NCBI RefSeq assembly: GCF_014203755.1
Contig: NZ_JACHJS010000001.1
Coordinates: 4,402,001-4,466,000 of the forward strand
Direction: 5' to 3'
DNA length: 64,000 nt
Source: Saccharothrix violaceirubra
Lineage (GTDB): Bacteria > Actinomycetota > Actinomycetes > Mycobacteriales > Pseudonocardiaceae
Each line of letters starts with the position of its first letter. Position 1 is the first letter of the stretch. The position numbers and the translations under genes were made by a program. Positions 1-9,503 of the stretch are shown here, in pieces. The notes under the pieces were generated by a model. That model had not been told where the DNA came from. It was given only the letters and a program-made list of their open reading frames with translations, and did no database searches.

Positions 1-2
1 CG

Positions 3-2195
3 GTCGCCGCGGACGGCACGGTGTGGCAAGCCCTCGGCCACAACTGGGAGTCAGCCGTCCTGACCCCGTTCGACGTGCGGGAGGGCCGCGCCCCGGACGG
101 CCCCGACGAAGTCGTGGTGGACGCCGGCCTCGCCCGCCGCGCGGGTGTGGAAGTGGGCGCGCGGCTGGGCGTCATGACCACGTCGACGCCCACGACCTAC
201 CGGGTGGTCGGCATCGCCGGGCAGGACGGCCTGGCCAAGCAGTCCGGCCTGTACTTCACGACGACACAGGCGGAACACCTGTCCGGCGAACCCGGCCGGG
301 TGCGGGCGATCGGCGTGTTCGCACGGGACGGCGTGGACCCGTCGGACCTGGCCGAGCGCATCGAGCGGGCGCTGGCGGACGACCACGTCACCGTGGCGGC
401 GGGCGAGGACCGGGGCGGCGTCGAGTTCGCCGAGGTCGGGCAGTCCCGGGTCATGCTGATGGCGATCGCGGGTTCCTTCGCGGGCATCGCGTTGCTGGTG
501 GCCGTCTTCGTGGTGGCCGGGACGCTCGCGTTGTCGATCGACCAGCGGCGACGCGAACTGGCGCTGCTGCGCGCGATCGCGGCCACGCCACGCCAGATCG
601 GCCGGCTGATCGGCCTGGAGACCAGGGTCGTGGCGTCGGCCGCCGCCGCGCTGGGCGCCGCGGCCGGTGTCCTGGTCGCCGACCGGCTGCGGGACGGGTT
701 CGCCGCCATCGGCGTCATCCCGCACGACCTCGCGCTCGCCGTCGGCCCGATCCCGCTCGTCGCCGCGTTCCTGCTGGGTCTGGGCGCGGCACAGCTCGCC
801 GCCCGGGTCGCGGCCCGGCGGCCGGCCCGCATCCCGCCGACGGAGGCGCTGGTCGAGGCGGCCGTGGAACCGCGCGAGCCGGGCCGGTGGCGGGGTGTCA
901 CGGGGGCGGGGTTCCTGGTGTTCGGCGCGGCGCTCGCCGTCGTGCCGCTGTTCGCCCGCACCGAGGCGGCGCTGGCCATGACGGGCATGTCGGTGCTGTT
1001 GATGGTCGTCGGGGTGGGCGTGCTGGGTCCGCGCGTGGCGCAGCCGCTGGTCGGGCTGGTGGCCAGGCCGTTGGCCGCGTTCGGCATCGGCGGCTACCTG
1101 GCCGCGCACAACAGCCGGGCCAACGCCCGACGCCTGTCGGCCGCGCTCACGCCGTTGATGCTGTCCATCGCGTTCGCCGTGGTGAACTTCTACAGCCAGA
1201 CCACGATCGGGACGGCGACCCGTCAGGAGGCCGACGCCGTCACGACGGCCGACCAGGTGCTCTCCGCTCCCGGCGGCCTGTCGCCGGAGGTCGCCGACGC
1301 GGCACGCCGGATCCCGGGCGTGGGTGCCGTCACGCCCCTGGTGCGCACGAACGTGATCACGGTAAGCGGGACGGGTGAGGCCGTGCACGTGACCCGGTCA
1401 CCGGCGTCGGGCGTGGACTCGGTGTCCGGCAACCTGGACTTCGGCGTGGTGACCGGGTCGTTGGACGACCTGCGCGGCGACACGGTGGCCGTGGACGGAG
1501 AGTCGGGCGACGACGTGGGCGACGAGGTCGAGCTGTACCTGGACGACGGCACGCGGACCACGCTGCGGGTCGTGGCCACCTACGAACGCGGTCTCGCGTT
1601 CGGCAGGTACCTGCTCCCGGCCGACCTGGCCCGTGCGCACTCGTCGACGCGAACGGACACCTCGGTCCTGGTCCGCCTGTCCCCCGACGCCGACCACACG
1701 GCGACGACCCCGGCACTGGCCGCGCTGTCGGACCGCTACCCCGGCCTCACCGTCACCGACCGCTCGCAGCTCGCCCCGGCGGAACGCGCGGAGCAGCGGA
1801 CGCAGTTCTGGGTCAACGTCCTGGCCATGGGCGTGATCCTCGGCTACATCGCGATCGCCGTCGCCAACACGCTCGTGCTCACCACGGCCCAACGCCGACG
1901 CGAGTTCGCACTGCTGCGCCTGATCGGCGCCACCCGACGACAGGTGGTGCGCACGATGCGGGCGGAGGCACTGCTGCTGGTCGGCATCGCGGTCGCGGCG
2001 GGCACGCTGCTCCCGGCCGTGCCCCTGGTCCTGCTGTCGATCGGCCTGACGGGCAGCCCGCTGGTGGCCGGACCACTCCCGGTGTACCTGGGCGTCGTCG
2101 GTTTCACGGCCCTGCTGGGCTTCCTGGCGATCGGCCTGCCGACCCGCCTGTCCCTGCGCGCCCGCCCGATCGACGCCATCGGCGTCCGGGAATGA
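3..2195 (+). CDS. FtsX-like ABC transporter permease (5'-truncated by window)
   Basis: This is the membrane permease subunit of a MacB/LolCDE-type ABC transporter; such proteins act in the cytoplasmic membrane with a separate ATPase. The frame is open from base 3, so the true start lies upstream and the GTG at 21 is internal. The layout is classical. A remnant of the first extracytoplasmic domain comes first. Three hydrophobic spans follow at about residues 145-265 with the typical cytoplasmic loop RRRELALLRAIAATPRQI. Then come further spans at about 295-370, a second extracytoplasmic domain at about 385-590, and a last three-span FtsX block with the repeat RRREFALLRLIGATRRQV. The two matching loops show the duplicated FtsX architecture. 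Substrate is unknown. The ATPase partner should be upstream of the window. The response regulator 560 bases downstream could control it, but that is inference. Confidence 0.93.
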   Translation, partial: VAADGTVWQALGHNWESAVLTPFDVREGRAPDGPDEVVVDAGLARRAGVEVGARLGVMTTSTPTTYRVVGIAGQDGLAKQSGLYFTTTQAEHLSGEPGRVRAIGVFARDGVDPSDLAERIERALADDHVTVAAGEDRGGVEFAEVGQSRVMLMAIAGSFAGIALLVAVFVVAGTLALSIDQRRRELALLRAIAATPRQIGRLIGLETRVVASAAAALGAAAGVLVADRLRDGFAAIGVIPHDLALAVGPIPLVAAFLLGLGAAQLAARVAARRPARIPPTEALVEAAVEPREPGRWRGVTGAGFLVFGAALAVVPLFARTEAALAMTGMSVLLMVVGVGVLGPRVAQPLVGLVARPLAAFGIGGYLAAHNSRANARRLSAALTPLMLSIAFAVVNFYSQTTIGTATRQEADAVTTADQVLSAPGGLSPEVADAARRIPGVGAVTPLVRTNVITVSGTGEAVHVTRSPASGVDSVSGNLDFGVVTGSLDDLRGDTVAVDGESGDDVGDEVELYLDDGTRTTLRVVATYERGLAFGRYLLPADLARAHSSTRTDTSVLVRLSPDADHTATTPALAALSDRYPGLTVTDRSQLAPAERAEQRTQFWVNVLAMGVILGYIAIAVANTLVLTTAQRRREFALLRLIGATRRQVVRTMRAEALLLVGIAVAAGTLLPAVPLVLLSIGLTGSPLVAGPLPVYLGVVGFTALLGFLAIGLPTRLSLRARPIDAIGVRE

Positions 2196-2201
2196 CCCGG
2201 C

Positions 2202-2703
2202 TCACGGACACTTCGACACGTCCGCGAGCCGGCGCCACCACAGGCCGGCGCCGCCTTCGATGCCGGGGTGCTCGGCCCGGAAGTTCTCCCGGTCGACGTC
2301 GAGCACGAAATCCCGGGTGAAGTCGTCGGCCTGGTGGCCCGTCTCGGGACGGATCAGGTCGCGGACGAGGTCGAGCGACACGCGGGTGTGTTCGGCGAGC
2401 AGCACGACGTCGTACAGGTCCCTGCCCTGCGGGGGTACAGGTTGAACACCAGGTCCACCGGTCCCCCGCACGGTCGTCGGCGGCGGGCAACAGCACCTTC
2501 ACGTGGTGCTCGAAGTACAGCTCGTCGGAAGCGTCCGGTTCGGACGCGGGCACGCCCTCGCTCCACGGCGCGGCCTCGACCCCGACCCGCAGCGCGCGCG
2601 ACCCCTCGGCGGCCAGGTCGTCCCGCCACCCGTCGGCGAGCCGGCGCAGGTCCTCCCCCGCCGACGCGACGAACCCATGACCGGCGCGGTGCCGCGAGCG
2701 CAC
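2202..2703 (-). pseudogene. Frameshifted AbiEii-like nucleotidyltransferase remnant
   Basis: Two minus-strand frames together spell one protein. The upstream part (about 2703-2470) includes DELYFEHHVKVLLPA. The downstream part (about 2430-2202) includes RDLYDVVLLAEHTRVSLDLV and ends in a stop at 2202. The downstream segment resembles the C-terminal half of actinobacterial proteins annotated as AbiEii/AbiGii-type nucleotidyltransferases, whose RDLYD motif is typical. No single frame spans the gene, and the N-terminal nucleotidyltransferase core is missing, so it is called a decayed gene. The family assignment rests on recall of motif similarity and is moderate. Confidence 0.45.
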
Positions 2704-2757
2704 GATCGTCGTCCGGGCCCACCACTAACATCGAAGAGGAGATCCCGAGGAGCCTTG

Positions 2758-3414
2758 ATGATCCGTGTTGTGCTGGCCGACGACGAGGCGATGGTGCGGG
2801 CCGGGGTGAAGGCGATCCTGCTGGCGGATCCCGGGATCGAGGTCGTGGCCGAGGCGGGCGACGGGCACGAGGCGGTCGAACTGGTGCGGGAGCACCGCCC
2901 GGATGTCGCGGTCGTGGACATCCGCATGCCCGGACTGGACGGCTTCGACACGACCGAGGCCATTCGCCGGGCATGCGAGGGGACCGCCGTCATCATGCTC
3001 ACCACGTTCCCCGAGAACGCGTACGTCACCAAGGCGTTGCGGGCGGGTGCCAACGGCTTCCTGCTCAAGTCGGGGGATCCCCGCGAACTGCTCACGGGCG
3101 TGCGTGCCGTGTCGGAAGGGGCCGCCTACCTGTCGCCCAAGGTGGCGGCCAGGGTGATCGACACGCTCGGGAGCGACCGGATGGCGCGCAGCGGCGAGGC
3201 GCGCGAGCAGGTCGACGGGCTGAGCCCGCGGGAACGGCAGGTGCTCGCCCTGCTCGGCGCCGGCCGCTCGAACCAGGAGATCGGCCGGGAACTCCACCTC
3301 GTCGAGGGAACGGTCAAGAGCTACGTCAGCGCGATCCTCGGTCGACTCGGCGTCCGCAACCGCGTCCAGGCCGCGATCATCGCCTTCGAGGCCGGCCTCG
3401 TGACGAGGGACTGA
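2758..3414 (+). CDS. NarL/LuxR-family two-component response regulator
   Basis: A DNA-binding response regulator of 218 residues. The receiver domain occupies residues 1-120. It has the acidic pair in VVLADDE, the phosphoacceptor Asp in VAVVDIRMPG, Thr in IIMLTTFP and Lys in FLLKSGD. The C-terminal LuxR-type helix-turn-helix begins at LSPRERQVLALL and continues through the recognition helix VEGTVKSYVSAIL. The ATG at 2758 is chosen because the receiver begins immediately (MIRVVLADDE) and an AGGAG lies 6 bases upstream; the frame stays open further upstream without coding signal. No intact histidine kinase lies beside it, so it is an orphan here. The nearby ABC permease makes a transporter-linked stress response plausible but unproven. 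Confidence 0.95.
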   Translation: MIRVVLADDEAMVRAGVKAILLADPGIEVVAEAGDGHEAVELVREHRPDVAVVDIRMPGLDGFDTTEAIRRACEGTAVIMLTTFPENAYVTKALRAGANGFLLKSGDPRELLTGVRAVSEGAAYLSPKVAARVIDTLGSDRMARSGEAREQVDGLSPRERQVLALLGAGRSNQEIGRELHLVEGTVKSYVSAILGRLGVRNRVQAAIIAFEAGLVTRD

Positions 3415-3494
3415 CAGGCGGGGTCGTCCACCGGCTCGTCGGTTCTCTCCGAGCAGTGCACCCGGAACGAGTGGATTTCGCACCACCCGACCGC

Positions 3495-4232
3495 TCAGCG
3501 CCCACCGCCCTGACGGGGCTCGCGAAGAGTCGGACCGTCGATCGCACCCCGATCACCGGGGCGGCCAAGGTCCCGCTGCCGGGGCAACCGCCGGGTGGGC
3601 TCCTCACCGACGGGCGGCACGGCGAACAACAGCCTGCCCACGAAATCCCGCCGCGCACCGAGCTTGCCCACCAACGAAAACGCACGCTTCTCCAACGCCT
3701 TGATCGAGACCAAAGCGACCCCGGCGCCGAACAACAGACCCACCAACACGTCGTGCGGATAATGCACACCGACGAAAACCCGGGAGAACGCCATCAGCAG
3801 GGCGATCGCCACGACCCAGGGCAGCACCCGCCGCCACGCGACGGCCAGCCCCACCGCGGCGGCACCGGCGATAGCGGAGTGGTTGCTCGGAAACGACCAG
3901 TCGCCGATCTCCGGGCACTCGGCGATGATCGCGTCGACCGGCAGACCACGACAGGGCCGATCCTCGTGGATCACAAGCTTGAGCAGTTCGCTCGACACAT
4001 ACGCACCGACCGTGACCACAGGCGCCAGCAACGCCCGCGTCACGGCACGCACGCGACCGGTCGCCCTGGCCCGCCACCACGCCACCAAAAAGAACACCCC
4101 GAACAACAGCAGTCCGACCTCGGTATAAAGCTCCCCAAGCCCCTGGAACCACCCCGGAGTGGCACGCGCGAATCCAATGATGCCGTCATACAGCCCACTC
4201 CCCGAATCCGCGACCCGGATCAACCGCGTCAT
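3495..4232 (-). CDS. PAP2-superfamily membrane phosphatase
   Basis: An integral-membrane phosphatidic-acid-phosphatase-type enzyme of 245 residues that probably dephosphorylates a lipid phosphate or polyprenyl diphosphate at the outer membrane face. All three signature motifs are visible: KLVIHEDRP (K-x6-RP, residues 85-93), PSNH (115-118, usually PSGH) and SRVFVGVHYPHD (SR-x5-H-x3-D, 150-161). About five hydrophobic spans flank them. The ATG at 4232 is chosen over the longer frame because a GGGGAGGGGAAG purine run lies just upstream. The C-terminal 40 residues are basic and look disordered. It is convergent with the response regulator, separated by 80 bases. The substrate cannot be told from sequence. 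Confidence 0.93.
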   Translation of the reverse strand: MTRLIRVADSGSGLYDGIIGFARATPGWFQGLGELYTEVGLLLFGVFFLVAWWRARATGRVRAVTRALLAPVVTVGAYVSSELLKLVIHEDRPCRGLPVDAIIAECPEIGDWSFPSNHSAIAGAAAVGLAVAWRRVLPWVVAIALLMAFSRVFVGVHYPHDVLVGLLFGAGVALVSIKALEKRAFSLVGKLGARRDFVGRLLFAVPPVGEEPTRRLPRQRDLGRPGDRGAIDGPTLREPRQGGGR

Positions 4233-4439
4233 CTTCTTCCCCTCCCCCAGCCCTTGCGGGCACCCTCGGCGTGATCGCCAAGTTAGGGAGCGGAAAGGTC
4301 GCACCGCTGCGCACGATCGGCAACGATCAGGGCTTACTTCCGTTGGCGGAACCCCATCACTTTAGTAAGTTTCACCAGGTCGGAGTCGCCCGCCGACAAT
4401 TCCCCCGATATCGACGACGCCACGGGACGACCCCGGACG

Positions 4440-4935
4440 TCACGACCGGTGGTCCAGGTAGAGCAGGACGGCCAGGACGCGACGGTGGTCCTCGTCGGAG
4501 TCGGCCAGGCCGAGCTTGGCCAGGATCGAGCCGATGCGGGTCTCCACGGTGCGGTCGGTGAGGCGTAACCGGCGGGAGGTGCCCACCTTCGTTCGTCCCT
4601 CCGCCATCAGTGCGAGCACTTCCCGTTCCCGGGTGGTGAGCCTGGACAGCGGATCGTCGCGCGGGCGCTTGGTCAGCGGTCGCGACAGGATCTCGGGATC
4701 GAGTGCCGATCCGCCGGCGGCCACCCGGTGCGACGCGTCGAGGAAGTCCTCCACGTCGAACGCGCGGTCCTCGAGCAGGTAGCCGAATCGGCCGGAGGTC
4801 ACCAGTTCGACGGAGTGCCGGGTCTCGGTGTGCGGGGAGAGCAGGACGATGCCCAGTCGGGGGTGGCGCCGCCGGGGGTGGCGCCGTCGGATGTGCCGCG
4901 CGGCGCGGGCGCCGTCGTCGGTCAGGCCCGGCGGC
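4440..4935 (-). pseudogene. Decayed LuxR-family response regulator (receiver truncated)
   Basis: The minus strand encodes the second half of a NarL-type response regulator: GLTDDGARAARHIRRRHP, then SGRFGYLLEDRAFDVEDFLD, then the LuxR helix-turn-helix LTTREREVLALMAEGR, ending LAVLLYLDHRS. The first half of the receiver, including the phosphoacceptor Asp, is absent. In intact homologues DDGARAA follows directly after the phosphorylation-site motif VVDVRMPP. Here the upstream sequence switches into remnants of a histidine kinase. A small duplication (RRRHPRRRHPRLG) also disturbs the receiver. It is read as a deletion-fused pseudogene that cannot be phosphorylated. Confidence 0.7.
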
Positions 4936-5340
4936 ATTCGGATTCGGCGACCGACTGGTCCAGCGGCCCGTCGACGGTCCCGTCGTCCAGGTGGCGCTGG
5001 GCGACCCGCAACGCCACGCCGAGCGACACCAGTCGCTGCTGGGCCCCGTCGTGGAGGTCGCGTTCGAGGCGACGCCGCTCCCGGTAGCCGGCGTGGAGCA
5101 ACCGGCTCTGGCCGCCCGGATCTCGTCCAGGGCACGGTTGACCTCGCTGCACAGCCGGACGACTTCCACGAGCAGCGCGCCGGCGGCGGCCACTTCGGAC
5201 AGCAGGCCCCGGCTGCCGCCGCCGATCACCCCGTCGATGTCCTGCCCACCCAGGCGGACGGCCGCGATGTGCTCGTCGAACGGTTCGACGGGACGGCCGG
5301 CCGCGTCGAAGTGGCCGTCCTGTCCCGGCAACCGTCGCAC
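4922..5340 (-). pseudogene. Decayed sensor histidine kinase remnant (HisKA_3)
   Basis: Two minus-strand frames carry pieces of a NarX-type histidine kinase. One holds HIAAVRLGGQDIDGV through LLVEVVRLCSEVNRALDEI, the linker that precedes the dimerisation domain. The next frame holds RERRRLERDLHDGAQQRLVS, the HisKA_3 phosphoacceptor block with its His. The N-terminal sensor part and the whole C-terminal ATPase domain are missing, and a frameshift lies near 5110. The remnant leads straight into the truncated response regulator, so one deletion probably removed the kinase's ATPase domain and the regulator's receiver start together. Confidence 0.7.
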
Positions 5341-5362
5341 GTCCGTCGGGCGGCTGATCAAG

Positions 5363-5971
5363 GTGCCCGACGGAACACCTGTCACGGTGCGCGTACTGGG
5401 AGACGAAGTCGACTTCGGCGGAACCCTCCGCGTACCGACGGCCGCGATCGTCGGCGACCTGCCCGACCCGTCCGTGGTCCGATCGCCCCGACTGGACGAC
5501 ACCGGCCCCGTGATCGTCGCACCGGACGCGTGGCACGCCGCCTTCTACCCGGACGCGATCCCCACCCCGGTCGACGACCCGCTCACCGGCGGGCTCGCCC
5601 TGCTCGACCGGGAACGACCGGCGGCGGGCGCCGACGTCCGACGCGTCGTCAGCCAGGTCGCCCCGGTGCGCGAGTCGTACGGCACGGTTTCCGCGTTCCG
5701 CGGCCTGGTCCTGTGCCGACCCGGCACTCCCGAGGAGATCGCCCGGACGCTGTGCGTCGGGGCAGCGCGCACCAGGTTCGACACGATCACCGACCTGTTC
5801 GCGATCCCGGACGCGTACGGGGACCTGTTCGTGGCGATCAACGAACTCCACCTGACAGGTGGAAACCGAGCCGAGGCCACCAGGTCGCTGGACGTCCTGC
5901 GCCACGACACCACCACTGCGCACGCGGACCGACTCCTGGCAGGCCTCGCCGACGCCCTGGCCAACCGCTAG
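5363..5971 (+). CDS. Unrecognised protein, 5' end uncertain
   Basis: The product is not recognised. The plus frame has good codon bias from about 5350 and yields roughly 200 residues, containing LRVPTAAIVGDLPDPSVV early and ending HADRLLAGLADALANR. There is no signal peptide or membrane span. The C-terminal third is alpha-helical in appearance. GTG at 5363 is only the first plausible in-frame start and has no clear ribosome-binding site. Upstream DNA is the antisense of the broken kinase, so the original N-terminus may have been lost in the same rearrangement. It could be a truncated gene. Confidence 0.5.
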   Translation: MPDGTPVTVRVLGDEVDFGGTLRVPTAAIVGDLPDPSVVRSPRLDDTGPVIVAPDAWHAAFYPDAIPTPVDDPLTGGLALLDRERPAAGADVRRVVSQVAPVRESYGTVSAFRGLVLCRPGTPEEIARTLCVGAARTRFDTITDLFAIPDAYGDLFVAINELHLTGGNRAEATRSLDVLRHDTTTAHADRLLAGLADALANR

Positions 5972-6278
5972 GTCCGGAGGCCAGGACGGGTACGTTCGGC
6001 TTGGTCGCGTCGCGTACCGGACTGTCGGTGCGCGACGCACGCACATCGTGGCCTCGCCCTCGCCGGCGGCCCACAGGTCGGCTGGTTCCGGACGTCCCCG
6101 CCGCCGTCCGCGTCCGCCGCGGACTCCCCTCGGCCGACGCGACCCCGGGATGTCGCCTCCGGCATTCCCGGAAAGGGGCGCCCTCCCCCGGACGCCCGCC
6201 CGCTGCCGCCGATGCCGCGCGCCCCGGCAGGTGACTTCCGGCCATCGGGACAAGTGGCCGCCCCCAACGTGTTCCGAT

Positions 6279-6307
6279 TTGATGTCAGGCTGACAATAAG
6301 CTAGTGT
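6279..6307 (+). promoter_or_regulatory. Candidate promoter for the phosphorylase operon
   Basis: TTGATG (6279-6284) and TAGTGT (6302-6307) are separated by 17 bases and lie in an unusually AT-rich patch of the otherwise gene-free 5972-6462 interval. Transcription would start about 150 bases before the GTG at 6463. This is a pattern match only. Nothing else was seen in that interval. Confidence 0.35.
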
Positions 6308-6462
6308 GCCGGTCGCGCCCCTCGACGAGGTCGGGGCGTTCACGATCCCCGGGGAGCCGTGCCCACCACACGTGCTCCGGGAGGTTCGGGGCCTCCACCG
6401 CACCCGACCGGGCCGCGTCCGCGACGCCCGGTCGACCGTCCTTGGAACCGAGGGAAGCGGTA

Positions 6463-7359
6463 GTGGCCGTGACTGATGTCGACGGATCGATGAAGGTGTT
6501 CCTGACCGCGCTGGAGTGCGAGCGGGACGCCGTGCTCGCGCACCTGGTCGACGTGGAGACCCGTTCCCACGGGAACGGGACGGTGTTCGACGTGGGCCGA
6601 TCGCCGTCGTGCCCGGGATTCTCGATCGCCGTGGGGTGCACCGGGACGGGCAACCTCAGGTCGGGGACCTTGACCGAGCGCGCACTCGCGATGTTCTCGC
6701 CGTCCTTCACGGTGTTCGTGGGCATCGCGGGCGGGTTGAAGGACCACTTGGAACTGGGCGATGTCGTCGCGGCGTCCAAGACCTACGCCGTACACGGCGG
6801 TCGCAGCCAGGACGACGGTTTCCGCGCCCGGCCGCAGTCGTGGGAGGTGCCGCACGTGGTCGAGCAGGTAGCGCGGCGGATCAAGCCCGCGCACTGGCAC
6901 GGCCTGTTGTCGGACGAGGGCCGGGCGCTCGCGCCGCGCGCGTACCTCGCACCGATCGCATCGGGTGAGGTCGTGCTCAACTCGCGCACGTCGCCGCTGG
7001 CCCTTCAGATCGACCGGAACTACAACGACGCGGCGGCGGTCGAGATGGAGAGCGCCGGTTTCGCGAGCGCGGCCCATGCCAACCGCGGTGCCCTGGTCGC
7101 CACGGTCCGGGGCATCAGCGACCACGCGGACGGGGACAAGGAGCAGGCCGACGGCCAAGGTTCCCAGGAAACCGCCGCCGCCAACGCTGCGGCGTACGCG
7201 CTCGCCCTGACGGCCGCGCTGCACGTCAGCGAGGGCCATGCCGCCGAGTCCGCGCGCCGACGCCCCGAGTTGCCCGGCATCCGCAACACCAACGTGGCCA
7301 AGGGTCGCGCGCGGGTGGGTCAGCAGATCGGCGTCGTCCTGGACGGGTGGCCCAGGTGA
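6463..7359 (+). CDS. Nucleoside phosphorylase/nucleosidase-fold protein with C-terminal signalling-like motif
   Basis: A 298-residue enzyme of the PNP/UDP phosphorylase superfamily (MTA/SAH nucleosidase-like). These enzymes cleave the N-glycosidic bond of nucleosides. Family motifs are present in order: TALECERDAVL near the start, GCTGTGNL, VFVGIAGGLKD, VEMESAGFASAA (the purine/ribose-binding ME pair) and RGISDHAD. A full catalytic set therefore appears retained. GTG at 6463 is used because AGGGAAG lies just upstream. The last 24 residues (275-298) are an appendage outside the fold, with NTNVAKGRARVGQQIG. This pattern recurs at the N-terminus of the next gene and of the paralogue at 9983. The stop overlaps the next start. 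Its likely role is as a nucleotide-depleting effector recruited by the shared motif; this is inference. Confidence 0.85.
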   Translation: MAVTDVDGSMKVFLTALECERDAVLAHLVDVETRSHGNGTVFDVGRSPSCPGFSIAVGCTGTGNLRSGTLTERALAMFSPSFTVFVGIAGGLKDHLELGDVVAASKTYAVHGGRSQDDGFRARPQSWEVPHVVEQVARRIKPAHWHGLLSDEGRALAPRAYLAPIASGEVVLNSRTSPLALQIDRNYNDAAAVEMESAGFASAAHANRGALVATVRGISDHADGDKEQADGQGSQETAAANAAAYALALTAALHVSEGHAAESARRRPELPGIRNTNVAKGRARVGQQIGVVLDGWPR

Positions 7360-9443
7360 ACGTCGACAACACCAACTCGGCTTCCGACCAGGCGTGGGTC
7401 GGTCAGCAGATCGGCGCCAACTTCGGAACGACCGTGTTCCACCAAGGGCACGCGACCTACCGGCTGTCCGGCGACGACCGGCAGGAACGAATCGACGTAG
7501 CGATCAAGCAGGTCAAGGCCGGCATGCCCAGGCTGGCCGAGGAGGCATTGCGCCGGGTGATGCGCGATGGTCCGGTCACCGCCCGGGTGGCGTTCTACTA
7601 TGCCCTCTCGCTGCTTGGCGACCGGGCGTACACCGAACTCGACAGCTCGGTGGACAGGGAGTTCCGGATGGCATGCGAGTCGGCGCGGAAAGCCCCTTCC
7701 GACCCGTGGACCGGCGCTCTGGCAGTGGTCGAGGAACTGATGGACGTGGTGTCCGCGCACCCCGGCGAGCGCCCGGTCGAGGCAGCGGCGGTCGAGCAGG
7801 TGCTCGACCGGCTGAAGTCCCTCGACGGGGAGATCCGGCTGGAGATCATGCTGAACGTCGACCGGATCGTCAGCGGCGCACTCCAGGACGCGCTGTACGA
7901 GGCCAACGCCAGGCTGGTCGTCGAGACACGGATGGATGGCGGGCGCGGGCAGCGCGCGTGGAAGTTCTTCGAGCCCGACCCCACCGAACCCCGGCTGCTG
8001 GACTGGGGCGTGGACAGGGTGCCCGGCGGGTGGCGACCGGTGGTGGCGGTCGTCGCGGCCCTGCTCGGACTGGTGGCGATGGCGGTCGCATCCGACGACT
8101 GGACGACGTGGCTCGCGCTGCCACTCCTCGCCGGCGGCGGGTACTTGGCGTTCGGCGCCGCGCTGGAACGAGGCATGTGCAACGCCAGGATGAAAAGGGC
8201 AGACCGGGAGCACGGTGTGCCCGCCGCGCCCGCGCCGCCGATGTCACCCGGACACTGGGTGTCCACCGCGTTCGTGGTCGAAGTGCATCGTCTGGTCGAG
8301 GAAGCTTTCCAGGCCGAACGACCACACGTCGTGGGCGACTGGATCTCGGCGACCTACGGTGTATGCGAGGAGCTGAAGCGGCGGTTCGTGCACCTGTACG
8401 GCAACGCGCAGCGCACACCGGCCGAGTTCCGCTGGCTGATCCGGTGGCACGTTCGGCAGGTCGCGGAGCGGTGGCGCTCAGGCGACTTCTACGCGTACCG
8501 ACAGGCGCTGGCCGTGCCGAGAACCGTTGGACTCCGCTTCGGAAGCGGCGTGGCGACCGTGGCCGTCGGCCTCGTAGTGCTGTTGTGCGGCGACGGAGCT
8601 ATCGCCGCACCGATGCTCGGCCTCGCTGGTTTCCTCGGTGGCACGTGGTTCGTCGCACGATCGGTCGCACCCAAGGACGCGGCCATCGCCCGCGACGAGG
8701 CACTGCGACTCCACCGGGCCGAACACGAGGAGTTCGAGCGGTGGCGCGCGGTGTTGGCGGACCGGCCGGAGGATGTCGAGATGGGGCGGTGGCTCGAACT
8801 CGACGCCGCATACTTCCGCGCTGTCGCGCTGCGCCGTTTCCTGTTGTCACCGAAAGACCTGGTGGAACACGTCGTGTTGACCGAGGGTGCGCCGGGCGCG
8901 GATCGGGCGCGGGTGCGCGGCGGTCCCACTCGATACTCGGCCTATCAGGTGCTGATCTTCCTGCTGACCAAGGGAGGAGTGCGGGAACTGGAGGTGCGCT
9001 TGGACTTCCTCGACGGCGTCGCGCACGACGAGCAGCGCAAGTCGTTCCGCTACGAGGCGCTCGCCTCGGCCCGAGTAGAAGAGGTGGGCGCGCGGACGGC
9101 GGCCGACGGCGAGGACGCGCGCGCCGGCGTGCCGGTCGCGTTCGACCGGCACCGGTTGCACCGGCGCAGATTCGTCCTGTCCCTGTTGGACGGTCATCCG
9201 ATCTCGATGCTGGCGGAGTACTTCCGGGGTCCGTCGGCGACCGGTGTCGAGAGTGAGTTCGAGCTCTCGCGCCTCGCGCTGGGCAGCTCGGGCATCGAGG
9301 GTGCGCTGTACGTCCTCGAGTCGGTCGCTGCCGAAGGCCCGGCGTGGATCGGACGCGAGGAGGACCGACGTCGGCGTCGGCAGGACGTGTGGCGGCAGGG
9401 CAGGCCGTCGGGAGCTACGCCGGGCATCTCGGCACCAGGCTGA
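7356..9443 (+). CDS. Large membrane protein, paralogue A, with N-terminal VGQQIG motif
   Basis: About 695 residues with no recognised named domain. The N-terminus carries DNTNSASDQAWVGQQIG, matching the tail of the preceding phosphorylase-like protein. A helical, TPR-like region follows (about residues 40-200). A hydrophobic hairpin comes next (about 231-273), then a soluble insert, a second hydrophobic pair (about 394-440), and a roughly 240-residue cytosolic-looking C-terminal domain. This predicts a four-span membrane protein. GTG at 7356 overlaps the upstream stop (GTGA) and matches the arrangement of its paralogue; GTG at 7347 in the same frame is an alternative. It is clearly homologous along its length to the 9983 gene (AWKFFE, PRLAE and DLVQHVV/DLVEHVV blocks). 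It could be a membrane sensor or a membrane-disrupting partner. Confidence 0.85.
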   Translation: MNVDNTNSASDQAWVGQQIGANFGTTVFHQGHATYRLSGDDRQERIDVAIKQVKAGMPRLAEEALRRVMRDGPVTARVAFYYALSLLGDRAYTELDSSVDREFRMACESARKAPSDPWTGALAVVEELMDVVSAHPGERPVEAAAVEQVLDRLKSLDGEIRLEIMLNVDRIVSGALQDALYEANARLVVETRMDGGRGQRAWKFFEPDPTEPRLLDWGVDRVPGGWRPVVAVVAALLGLVAMAVASDDWTTWLALPLLAGGGYLAFGAALERGMCNARMKRADREHGVPAAPAPPMSPGHWVSTAFVVEVHRLVEEAFQAERPHVVGDWISATYGVCEELKRRFVHLYGNAQRTPAEFRWLIRWHVRQVAERWRSGDFYAYRQALAVPRTVGLRFGSGVATVAVGLVVLLCGDGAIAAPMLGLAGFLGGTWFVARSVAPKDAAIARDEALRLHRAEHEEFERWRAVLADRPEDVEMGRWLELDAAYFRAVALRRFLLSPKDLVEHVVLTEGAPGADRARVRGGPTRYSAYQVLIFLLTKGGVRELEVRLDFLDGVAHDEQRKSFRYEALASARVEEVGARTAADGEDARAGVPVAFDRHRLHRRRFVLSLLDGHPISMLAEYFRGPSATGVESEFELSRLALGSSGIEGALYVLESVAAEGPAWIGREEDRRRRRQDVWRQGRPSGATPGISAPG

Positions 9444-9503
9444 CGATCCGGCTCTACCGAGCTTTGTCGCGATGCCGATTCGACTTCGACCGAAGGACCG
9501 AGG

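Noticed and set aside
2268..4274. Long plus-strand open frame across the pseudogene and PAP2 region
   Set aside because: It is an Arg/Pro-rich shadow frame over the response regulator and antisense to the PAP2 gene, typical of GC-rich DNA.
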